DNA of 13,379 bases from an uncultured Desulfobacterium sp. (lineage in GTDB: Bacteria > Desulfobacterota > Desulfobacteria > Desulfobacterales > Desulfobacteraceae). Below, piece by piece: positions 7,017-13,333 of this stretch (positions are counted from its first letter, which is position 1; each line of letters begins with the position of its first letter). Under the pieces are notes generated by a model. It was given only the letters and a program-made list of their open reading frames with translations. It was not told the DNA's origin and searched no databases. Location: NCBI GenBank assembly GCA_937124525.1, contig CAKZLA010000369.1, forward strand, positions 1-13,379. Reading direction: 5' to 3'. Made by a program: the position numbers and the translations under genes.

Positions 7017-8399
7017 TTAGCATGCAGCGGAAAAGGCTTCAATTGGTTTGTTCTTATTCGCATCGTCAACTGCGATAGCACCACAGGTTAATGACATGAC
7101 GGTCATTGTGCCCCAAATGTAACCACCTTTTCCAAAGTAACCGCCGGATACCTCACCTGCAGCATAAAGTCTCGGGATTACATAGCCGTCCCAATCCAGA
7201 ACTCTGTTGGAAGTATCAATCCTTACACCGCCTTTAAAGGAGGTTGTGGATGGCTTACATTCCATGCCATAAAAGGGACCGTTGTCAACGGGGATGGGGC
7301 TTCCGAAGTTTCCGTCCAGCGTGTCTCTTCCACACTCTGTGTCCTCTCCGGCAGCTGCCATTTTATTATAATTATCCATTGTCGCCTTGAGGGCTGCGGG
7401 ATCCAGTTTAAGTTCTTTTGCAAGCCCTTCAATGGTGTCACCCTTAAACTCTTTATGGCGGAGCCAGGTGGGGAATTCTTTTTTGGTTTTCTTTCTCATG
7501 GCATCATCATAAATGATATAATAAAGGCCATCTTCCTGTTTCGCGCCTGCATCGCCCAAATACCCGTACCAAGTGTCTTCGCGAATAAATCTCTGGGAAC
7601 CTTTGTTTACAACCACACCGCCAACGTATTGAATTGAAGTGTCAGCCAGGGTATGAATACATGTGGGAAGAGAGCATTTCAGAGAATGTTTGATGTCTCT
7701 GGTAGCAGCACCTATCCTCAGAGCCATTTCAAGGCCTGCGCCGGTATGTGTGGGGGGCATAAGTCTGATGAGATCCTGGAGATGGTCAGGACCAAATTCC
7801 TTGCACAATTTCCTGTTGTAGCCAAAGCCACCTGAACACAGTACAACACCTTTATTTGCCTTGATTGCCACATCTTTTCCAGCATTTTCAGCTATGATTC
7901 CGGTAACGCCCAGTACCTTATCATGAACCAGTTCCTTCCCAGGTGTTTCCCATGCAATTTCAACACCCATTTCCAGAGCTTTTTCTTCGAGTCTTCCGAT
8001 GACCTTCGGTCCTTCGAAGGTGTGGCATCTTCCTACACTGTGTCCCCATCCACCGATAACATCCATGGGAATAAGACCCAGGTCATTTTCAACCATGTCC
8101 AGGGTTTTGTGTAATTGATCGGTAAAAGCTTTACAAAGATCGTAATCACCGCCACAATTATTCACAAGATCCGCCGTATACTGCGCGGGAGAATCTTCAA
8201 CGCCTTTTTCTTCCTGGTATTTTGTGCCTGCGAAGTCCATAACGCCTGCGATTACCGACATACTGCTGCGAAATTCACCAGGTTTTGCCATTTCAAGGAC
8301 TAAAACTGAGTCGCCATTTTTAATGGCCTTAATTGCAGCTGCCAGACCTGCGGTTCCTGCACCAAGTATCACGATATCATAAACTTTGTCCCAATTCAT
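7017..8399 (-). CDS. FAD-dependent dehydrogenase/reductase, FrdA/KstD superfamily, with ketosteroid-dehydrogenase-like active site
   Basis: A 460-residue cytoplasmic flavoprotein of the succinate dehydrogenase/fumarate reductase flavoprotein superfamily. The FAD-binding N-terminus has GAGTAG at 13-18 and Glu36 at the end of strand two; the C-terminal FAD motif is IPRLYAAGEVSGG (409-420). Residues that handle fumarate in flavocytochrome c fumarate reductases seem absent. After the RF..E motif (270-274) the Arg position is Tyr278, the HTMGG position reads SFKGG (387-391), and the late Arg is replaced in GKGGYIWGT. These features resemble 3-ketosteroid dehydrogenases, so desaturation or reduction of an alpha,beta-unsaturated or cyclic carbonyl compound is more likely than fumarate reduction. 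There is no haem motif and no Tat signal. AAGGAG eight nt upstream of ATG 8399 supports the start. The ferredoxin at 8903-9223 is a likely electron partner. Substrate unknown. Confidence 0.85.
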   Translation of the reverse strand: MNWDKVYDIVILGAGTAGLAAAIKAIKNGDSVLVLEMAKPGEFRSSMSVIAGVMDFAGTKYQEEKGVEDSPAQYTADLVNNCGGDYDLCKAFTDQLHKTLDMVENDLGLIPMDVIGGWGHSVGRCHTFEGPKVIGRLEEKALEMGVEIAWETPGKELVHDKVLGVTGIIAENAGKDVAIKANKGVVLCSGGFGYNRKLCKEFGPDHLQDLIRLMPPTHTGAGLEMALRIGAATRDIKHSLKCSLPTCIHTLADTSIQYVGGVVVNKGSQRFIREDTWYGYLGDAGAKQEDGLYYIIYDDAMRKKTKKEFPTWLRHKEFKGDTIEGLAKELKLDPAALKATMDNYNKMAAAGEDTECGRDTLDGNFGSPIPVDNGPFYGMECKPSTTSFKGGVRIDTSNRVLDWDGYVIPRLYAAGEVSGGYFGKGGYIWGTMTVMSLTCGAIAVDDANKNKPIEAFSAAC

Positions 8400-8902
8400 T
8401 CTGTACTCTCCTTTTAATTTTTTTTGTGTGTATGCATCTATATATACTATGGACCATTCCCTACTTATCTATATTTCATCACCCCCTTTCAAAATTTTCA
8501 TCAGTCATAAGTTCTCCAATTTGCCACCACATAATGTGGCTACCCACTTAAGGCGGGACAGCCTTTAAAATCAACTCTCTTAACAGGCTGAAGTTTAGGG
8601 CTTGAACGCTAATTATCCACATAAAAAGCCGTTAGAAGATCCCGGGTTAAATGGGAATGCGCCCGGCCATAATGTTTTCCGTTAAAATTGAAAGCAACAC
8701 ATGTGGTATAAAAAGTGATAGATTAGCGCCCTTTGGGCGAATTTTTTACAACCCATTGATTTAACAGTTCATAAAATGGAAATTCCTATACTATGAACTT
8801 AGGACTCATGAGCAAGATTTTTTAAATAGATATTTATTGTATCTAAAATTAACGACTTACATATTTTCACATGAATCATTCCTGAAACAAAAAAAGGCAA
8901 TC
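8400..8902. other. 503-bp spacer between ferredoxin and flavoprotein genes
   Basis: No protein gene is supported. It holds a 73-bp repeat (8722-8794) also present upstream of the transporter gene, and a small inverted repeat TAGATA/TATCTA at 8827-8845. CCACAT-A-ATGTGG lies at 8527-8539. I see no convincing promoter for the flavoprotein, which may be read from the sigma-54 promoter at 9728-9743. Confidence 0.6.
8722..8794 (+). repeat. 73-bp repeat, copy 1 (inverted relative to copy 2)
   Basis: It matches the reverse complement of 12660-12732 at 70 of 73 positions, with no gaps. It begins with a hairpin CGCCC-TTT-GGGCG followed by a T-run, which would be an intrinsic terminator on the plus strand. 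It continues through ACAGTTCATAAAATGG and GGAAATTCC to CCTATACTAT. Here only, AGTTCATA (8766-8773) and TATGAACT (8792-8799) add an 8-bp inverted repeat around the GGAAATTCC centre. Its nature is unknown. Confidence 0.8.
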
Positions 8903-9223
8903 CTACCGTGGGTACATCAGCTCACCTTCCGGCAAGGCGCCTTCATAATTTACGCCGGACATTTCGGTTCTTATTTCAATGGCTTCTTGAGGACACGCGA
9001 TTATACACACTCTGCAATTAGCACATGTCGGCGCAACATATTTGGATACATCTCCAATTTGTTCACTTTTTTCTTTTTCAATTCTATCCATGCGAGGTTC
9101 GGGGAAATCATCCACCATTACAAGCAGTCTGCAGGTACACGCATCTACGCAAAGGCCACAGCTTATGCATTTTTCATGATCAATAGATATTGTTTTCTTC
9201 ATATCTGAAATTATCTTGAACAT
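8903..9223 (-). CDS. 2[4Fe-4S] dicluster ferredoxin (operon with flavoprotein)
   Basis: A 106-residue ferredoxin. Cluster motif 1 uses Cys19, 22, 25 and 29 (CISCGLCVDAC) with an extra Cys31 close by; motif 2 uses Cys67, 70, 73 and 77 (CANCRVCIIACP). The intermotif spacing is exactly 37 residues, as in the ferredoxin at 686-973, and they share IDH..C..CGLC..ACT, MDR and EQI..V.KY; the C-terminal tail of about 20 residues is unique to this copy. Start ATG 9223 has AAGGAG at 9239-9234, ten nt away; the Met at 9202 has no ribosome site. It is the first gene after the sigma-54 promoter at 9728-9743, with a leader of nearly 500 nt. It likely passes electrons to or from the KstD-like flavoprotein, but that pairing is inferred from position only. 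Confidence 0.9.
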   Translation of the reverse strand: MFKIISDMKKTISIDHEKCISCGLCVDACTCRLLVMVDDFPEPRMDRIEKEKSEQIGDVSKYVAPTCANCRVCIIACPQEAIEIRTEMSGVNYEGALPEGELMYPR

Positions 9224-9340
9224 TTTCTTTCCACTCCTTTTTTTTATTCAAATTCGTACTTTTTTATCAGGAAAGCCCTTAATAAACATTCAAATGCAAT
9301 AGCGTTTTTTGTTTTTATAGGCTCATTCGGCCATTGAGAA

Positions 9341-9475
9341 CTTTGTAAATATTCGGACAGCACCCCAATTCACCTGTTTTGATTTGCTCACATAGCATTA
9401 TGCTACGCAGCCCCAAACAGGTGAACCTGGGGCACTGTCAAAACATTTACATAAGCAAACCGAATATTTACAAAA
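9341..9475. repeat. nested imperfect inverted repeat (cruciform/hairpin) in the ferredoxin leader
   Basis: The outer arms TTTGTAAATATTCGG (9342-9356) and CCGAATATTTACAAA (9460-9474) are perfectly complementary over 15 bp. Inside, CCCC (9363-9366) and CACCTGTTT (9371-9379) pair with AAACAGGTG (9415-9423) and GGGG (9429-9432). At the apex TAGCA-TTA-TGCTA (9393-9405) forms a small stem. A 22-nt unpaired stretch lies only on the right side. AACTTT occurs at both margins (9339-9344 and 9474-9479), though not symmetrically placed. It could be a MITE-type insertion or a structured RNA leader. Confidence 0.7.
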
Positions 9476-9727
9476 CTTTTATTAAGATTACTTTTATTCC
9501 AAGTAATTACATCAATATTGCAGCACCCATTCATCGTTTATCATTCCGTGGAACAAAATTTTTAACCCCGCTCGGAAATCCTGTTTCACAATGGAAAAAA
9601 ACTCCCTTTCTTAAACGCTAAAATTATCTTTTAATTGCAGGGGATAGACAGAAGTTGTATGATTCCCGGATGAACCTTTTATTAATCATAAAACAGTCAT
9701 AAAATTTCTGAACGTGCTTAAGTAAAA

Positions 9728-9743
9728 AGCAATGACCATGCCA
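9728..9743 (-). promoter_or_regulatory. sigma-54 (-24/-12) promoter of the ferredoxin-flavoprotein-hydrolase operon
   Basis: The minus strand reads TGGCATGGTCATTGCT, with GG (9742-9741) and GC (9730-9729) ten bases apart. It differs at one base from the promoter at 5652-5667, and the flanking sequence (CATATG.. and ..TTTT) is shared too. Transcription would begin near 9718 and give a leader of about 495 nt before the ferredoxin. Confidence 0.82.
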
Positions 9744-9998
9744 TATGATTTAAAATTATAAAAAGAAAGCAGTGTCAGGAATATAAGCAATTTGGTTTTT
9801 ATCGCATTTGAGAGATCTCGCCCACACATGTAGCACTTCACACCAAAACAAACACAATATATAGAACCGTGGCTTGTAAAAATAATATTTTAGCTAAGGG
9901 TTCAAAGGATAAATTTATTAGTTGATTTCACTTTTTTTTTAAAAAATGTACGATCCCGAAATAGACTTTATAAAAACGAAATATTTTTTCGTGAAGTT

Positions 9999-10051
9999 GT
10001 TCTAAAACAAAACAACAATCACACATAGATGTGTATTATCATGGTACAATT
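9999..10051 (-). promoter_or_regulatory. putative enhancer-binding-protein site (UAS), copy 2
   Basis: It aligns gap-free with 5786-5838 (39 of 53 identical), including GTTCTAAAA, AACAACAA, TGTATT and TGGTAC. A slightly wider inverted repeat GTTGTT...AACAAC spans 9996-10016, and ACACAT-AG-ATGTGT is a perfect palindrome at 10021-10034. It lies about 256 bp upstream of the sigma-54 promoter, roughly double the distance in the first copy; looping by an enhancer-binding protein tolerates this. Confidence 0.58.
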
Positions 10052-10111
10052 ATCATTGCTTAAAGTCGGGAATTTCTGGGGAAAATGCTCATAAGCCAAG
10101 CATGGCCCCTA

Positions 10112-10178
10112 CCCTTAAAAAAATACAATTCTTTCAGGTGCAGCTTGGGATGGGAATGTACAATTCTTTTTTTAAGGG
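10112..10178. repeat. 12-bp perfect inverted repeat with internal direct repeats
   Basis: CCCTTAAAAAAA (10112-10123) and TTTTTTTAAGGG (10167-10178) are exact reverse complements. Just inside, TACAATTCTTT occurs as a direct repeat at 10124-10134 and 10159-10169. The element lies between the outer-membrane gene terminator and the enhancer-like block. It may be a back-up terminator or a decayed mobile repeat. Confidence 0.55.
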
Positions 10179-10220
10179 GGAACCTTAAAAGACATATTTT
10201 TCTCATGCCCCCAGGACACA

Positions 10221-10263
10221 GAAACAAAATAACAAACCGGTAACAGATTAATCTGCTACCGGT
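10221..10263 (-). terminator. intrinsic terminator of the transporter/outer-membrane operon
   Basis: ACCGGTA-A-CAGAT (10236-10248) pairs with ATCTG-C-TACCGGT (10251-10263) through a 2-nt loop: twelve pairs and one mismatch. On the minus strand it is followed by the T-rich run TTTGTTATTTTGTTTC. It lies 45 nt past the stop of the gene at 10309-11235. Confidence 0.85.
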
Positions 10264-10308
10264 CTATTCACCGCCTTACTTAATGATAAGATTCCTGGAT
10301 GCGTTTTT

Positions 10309-11235
10309 TTACCAGGATTTGGTCAGAGTGACGACAATCTGAGATCCCTCTGGCCCGTTTTTAACGCTGTAATCCTGCAAAACTCTCAGATTGACTTGAA
10401 ACAGTGTCGGTGGCAACCAGAAGAAATTGATTTCCGCACCAATGGCATGGGACTGTTTCCGGTTATCGTTGGAATTTTTACCGGAATCATCAGTGATCTG
10501 CCAATAGCTGCATCCAGAGATTCCCGGTCTAACAAGCAGCTTGTCCGTTGTGGCAAACTCCTTGCCCAGACCGTATTCCACCACAAACTCTGAGCCTGGC
10601 GTAATGTCCGTATCTTCCTGTTCTGTATGAACCAGCGTACGGGTTAATGCGCTGAACGACCAGGTTTTCGCCCCATCGAAATATGCCGTAGCACCAAGGG
10701 TCAGCATACCGCTCCAGTAGCCAAGGCCCAATGATGCAGGGTGCATCTCATCGAATTCTCCGGTGGGTGTAATAACAGCCAGAGCAACTGTAAAATCATA
10801 TCGGTCCATGTGCCAGCCCAGACCGGCAAATTCAAAAACAATATCCCCCAGCCCCAACCCTTGACTGTCAGAAATTCCCGATGCATCAATATCAAAATCC
10901 TTATTTACGAGAGGAACGATGACATTATAAAAAAAATCTCCTCCCAGGATCTTGTGTTTTGTCACATGGATAAAACGATGCAGGGAAGAAAAAACATCCA
11001 GATCAAAACCGATATCCAATTGATCGCCATTGTTATCCCTGAGAGTGCTGGGATGGTAAAAGGTATTGTACGTTCGATAATGGAAACCCGACGGTGGTAC
11101 ACTGGCGGCCTTTACACCTTCTCCGCCGTATGGATAATGCGATCCGGAGGTATCAGCAAATGCTGTCAATCCCGATGAAAACATCAATACGGCTGCTGTA
11201 ATTCCTGTACAAATAATTTGAATAGCGTTCCTCAT
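10309..11235 (-). CDS. outer-membrane beta-barrel protein, Phenol_MetA_deg-like (putative substrate channel)
   Basis: A 308-residue exported protein. The N-terminus has a signal peptide: basic MRN, a hydrophobic run to about residue 20 and a likely cut after AFA (residues 25-27). The mature part alternates polar and hydrophobic residues, with aromatic girdles and Asp/Gly/Asn-rich turns, and ends in an aromatic residue (VVTLTKSW), the usual beta-barrel assembly signal. Segments such as LGLGDIVFEFAGLGWH, FTVALAVITPTGEFD and LGLGYWSG resemble the Phenol_MetA_deg family of outer-membrane proteins found with aromatic and hydrocarbon degradation genes. The family function is poorly known; uptake of a hydrophobic substrate is inferred from context. 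AAGGAG six nt upstream supports ATG 11235. It starts 69 nt after the MFS gene and is probably cotranscribed with it. Confidence 0.82.
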   Translation of the reverse strand: MRNAIQIICTGITAAVLMFSSGLTAFADTSGSHYPYGGEGVKAASVPPSGFHYRTYNTFYHPSTLRDNNGDQLDIGFDLDVFSSLHRFIHVTKHKILGGDFFYNVIVPLVNKDFDIDASGISDSQGLGLGDIVFEFAGLGWHMDRYDFTVALAVITPTGEFDEMHPASLGLGYWSGMLTLGATAYFDGAKTWSFSALTRTLVHTEQEDTDITPGSEFVVEYGLGKEFATTDKLLVRPGISGCSYWQITDDSGKNSNDNRKQSHAIGAEINFFWLPPTLFQVNLRVLQDYSVKNGPEGSQIVVTLTKSW

Positions 11236-11304
11236 TTTTCACTCCTTTATCAATGAACTTGTAAAAAACTTCCTGAAATCTCTTCTTCACAGGGGTAGCC
11301 GTCC

Positions 11305-12597
11305 TTAGACAGTCACCACCTCTTTTTTCAATTGTTTTTTGACAAGCTTGACTGGTGCGGTTTCCGTTAAAAACAAAAGAACAATACTTGCAAAAACCCA
11401 CCCTCCGATCATTAGATAGTTAATGGAAAAGAGTCCGTATTTCATGGAGATATATCCGGCAAAAACAGGTGCTACGCCACCACCAAAAACTTCACCAATT
11501 GCAATCGGAAGCCCGGCTGCTGAACTTCTAAGTTCAGGGGGCACCGATTCGGTCGGAATAACGGCGGTATTCATGATTAAATTGCCAAATCCACAGGCAG
11601 CCATTAGGAAGAGAAGGACAAATAAAAGAGGGATATTTTTACCAGTATTCATATAGGTCACAATACATATCAAGCAGATGACAAAGCATATATACAGCGC
11701 AGGTTTTCTCCCGATTTTGTCGGATAATGCAGGAAGCCCCAATGAACCTGCAAATCCACCAAATCCGATGGCTGATGTTACAATGCCCATTTCAGACATG
11801 GATAATTTAAGATAATCGGTTAAATAAACGGGTGTCATGCCGGCCATTACAAAGAAAAAACTCATAATCCCTAAGAGACCGACCATATTAAGTATAACAT
11901 TTCTATATTTGAAAACTTCTGTCCATTTCGTATTCTGTTCTGATCCTGCAGGGTTCGCTTCTTTGGATTCTGTAGATATTCCTAAACCTAAATGAGATGG
12001 CTCACGTATCACTTTATAACACAGATATGCGCATATTAATCCCGGAATGACTGATACCCCAAAGATATAGCGCCAACTCAATACTTTTAGCAATTGTGTG
12101 GCAATTATCGGGCCAAACGCTAAACCCACCAAGGCAAAGGTACATTGTTGTATGCCTATATTCAGTCCTGCCCGTTTTGGATGGGAAGCTTCAAAGGTTG
12201 CGGCGATGGAAACCGGCGTATAGCCCCCTTCGACAATGCCCATGAGGGCTCTAAACATCAGCAGAGTGACGATCCCCTGTGCAAAGGCAACCAGTCCGGA
12301 AAAAAGAGAAAATCCGATTACTGCGGGAATAAGTATTTTTCGCCTGCCGACTTTGTCTGAAAGTCCGCCGAATATCGCAGAAAATATACCCCACGTTACC
12401 GCTAATATGCCAAATAGATTTCCGATGCTTTGATAATCCAAATTAAGATCTTTCATAATGATCGGAAACAATGGAGCAATAAGCCAGCGATCAAAGCTGA
12501 GAACACCGAAAGTTATGGCTAAGAGCATGACTGCTTTCTTCTCATAAGAACGGTCCCAATTTTCGTCAGTAGCAGGATGCACAGCAGGATGATGCAT
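11305..12597 (-). CDS. MFS transporter, probably organic-anion:H+ symporter type
   Basis: A 430-residue inner-membrane carrier with about twelve hydrophobic segments in two halves, separated by a hydrophilic loop around residues 200-230 (STESKEANPAGSEQN). It shows the MFS motif A GGLSDKVGRRK after the second helix, its second-half counterpart LSDKIGRKP, the FDRW sequence in helix 1 and RALMGIVEGGYTP in helix 4. These point to the anion:cation symporter or a related acid-transporting family, so uptake of a carboxylate is likely; the substrate is unknown. I chose ATG 12597 (MHHPAVHP) because AGGAG at 12610-12606 lies 8 nt upstream; a longer frame to 12639 has no such support. A 73-bp repeat at 12660-12732 lies directly upstream and may carry its promoter. 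With the outer-membrane gene it forms an uptake pair. Confidence 0.92.
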   Translation of the reverse strand: MHHPAVHPATDENWDRSYEKKAVMLLAITFGVLSFDRWLIAPLFPIIMKDLNLDYQSIGNLFGILAVTWGIFSAIFGGLSDKVGRRKILIPAVIGFSLFSGLVAFAQGIVTLLMFRALMGIVEGGYTPVSIAATFEASHPKRAGLNIGIQQCTFALVGLAFGPIIATQLLKVLSWRYIFGVSVIPGLICAYLCYKVIREPSHLGLGISTESKEANPAGSEQNTKWTEVFKYRNVILNMVGLLGIMSFFFVMAGMTPVYLTDYLKLSMSEMGIVTSAIGFGGFAGSLGLPALSDKIGRKPALYICFVICLICIVTYMNTGKNIPLLFVLLFLMAACGFGNLIMNTAVIPTESVPPELRSSAAGLPIAIGEVFGGGVAPVFAGYISMKYGLFSINYLMIGGWVFASIVLLFLTETAPVKLVKKQLKKEVVTV

Positions 12598-12659
12598 TGA
12601 TAATTCTCCTTTTATCTCAATCTTGGTTCTTCCGGCCATATTGAGATTTTTTTAATTTA

Positions 12660-12732
12660 ATAGTATAGGAATTTCCATTTTATGAACTGTTAAATCAACG
12701 GGTTGTAAAAAACCCGCCCAAAGGGCGCTAAT
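12660..12732 (-). repeat. 73-bp repeat, copy 2, directly upstream of the MFS gene
   Basis: On the minus strand it reads the same way as 8722-8794 does on the plus strand, with three substitutions. Here the hairpin CGCCC-TTT-GGGCG is followed by a second perfect one, CGGGTT-TTTTAC-AACCCG, which two substitutions destroy in the other copy. A -10-like TATACT (12667-12662) lies near its end and could start the MFS transcript, but no good -35 is spaced for it. One reading is a terminator plus promoter cassette that insulates the MFS gene. Confidence 0.78.
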
Positions 12733-12967
12733 TCAATAAAGACTATATCGATTTCGAATAACATATTGGCTTAACTAAGAAATTTGTTTTAAAACGCTCA
12801 ATAAAATCCTTAAACAAAAACCGGTATAATGTCTAAGATAGATAGCGATTATTATCTAAAATATGATTTCCGTTGAAATGCTTATTAATAAAACTTGTAT
12901 TGTATATTTATCATATGCCTATCACCTCCTCATTATTTAAAAATAATTTTAAATTCTCACGGGTCGT

Positions 12968-13098
12968 CAATACCTTCGCCAAATTCAAAATTTGTTTGAA
13001 ACTTGCCAGTTATGATACTATATGTTGTTTGTGTGCTTTGATGGAATCACAACATATGGAATCGAGTTTGGAGAAAACTAAAATTGGCGAAGGTGTTG
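12968..13098. mobile_element. MITE-like element, copy B, with 5-bp target duplication
   Basis: A 131-bp element with ends CAATACCTTCGCCAAATT and, on the right, the reverse complement of CAACACCTTCGCCAATTT. GTCGT flanks it directly on both sides (12963-12967 and 13099-13103). It is homologous to copy A in opposite orientation, about 64% identical by hand alignment with one gap. No coding capacity is evident; the transposase family is not identified. Confidence 0.85.
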
Positions 13099-13133
13099 GT
13101 CGTAAGTTCTCATTTTTTTATATAAAACTCCGC

Positions 13134-13217
13134 CTAATAGACTGCAATAATAGATGTTTTGTCTTTTATTATGGCAGACCAGAGCCCCAATACGGTCTGC
13201 TCGTGGCAGTTTATTAG
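13134..13217. repeat. nested inverted repeat, possible three-way junction
   Basis: The outer arms CTAATAGACTGC (13134-13145) and GCAGTTTATTAG (13206-13217) pair at 11 of 12 positions. Inside are a hairpin GCAGACC/GGTCTGC (13174-13180 and 13194-13200) and a weaker one between ATAATA near 13147 and TATTAT near 13167. TAAAACT.CCG-like direct repeats lie just outside both ends (13122-13132 and 13222-13232). It may be a structured RNA or a small mobile repeat. Confidence 0.5.
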
Positions 13218-13245
13218 AAAGTAAAACTTCCGGGCAACCTCAGCA

Positions 13246-13333
13246 GAGCCCCCCCCCGAGGGGCAATAGGAACCGGCCAATTGGGCCGTCTACGGTTCCG
13301 GGCCGGGCCCATTGCTCCTCGGGGGGGGGCCTC
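13246..13333. repeat. GC-rich fold-back with C9 and G9 tracts
   Basis: GAG plus nine C plus GAGGGGCAAT (13246-13267) is almost complementary to ATTGCTCCTC plus nine G plus CCTC (13311-13333). The loop holds further GC palindromes such as GGAACCG/CGGTTCC. Its composition differs sharply from the AT-rich flanks. It lies within 50 bp of the window end, so an assembly artefact at a contig edge must be considered beside a genuine element. Confidence 0.55.

Larger units (their letters stand above)
9224..10308. other. 1.1-kb non-coding regulatory region
   Basis: No protein gene is supported on either strand; the short frames here lack ribosome sites and family features. From right to left it contains the terminator of the outer-membrane gene (10221-10263), a 12-bp inverted repeat (10112-10178), an enhancer-like block (9999-10051), a sigma-54 promoter (9728-9743) and a nested inverted repeat in the leader (9341-9475). 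A small RNA could be hidden here, but I see no known one. Confidence 0.65.

Noticed and set aside
7017..8399. Annotation as fumarate reductase or succinate dehydrogenase subunit
   Set aside because: Substrate-binding His and Arg positions of fumarate reductases appear replaced, and no iron-sulfur or membrane subunit genes are adjacent.
8479..8508. Nine-codon minus-strand frame with GGAG upstream, possible leader peptide
   Set aside because: Too short to support, no attenuator structure follows it, and such frames arise by chance.
9341..9475. Integron attC site
   Set aside because: The core GTTRRRY/RYYYAAC sites are absent and there is no integrase or cassette array.
12873..13217. 114-codon plus-strand frame
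   Set aside because: It starts at TTG without a ribosome site, runs through the MITE copy and the nested repeat, and shows no protein family features.
13134..13217. tRNA gene
   Set aside because: The length fits loosely, but there is no T-arm or D-arm consensus and the outer stem is too long.
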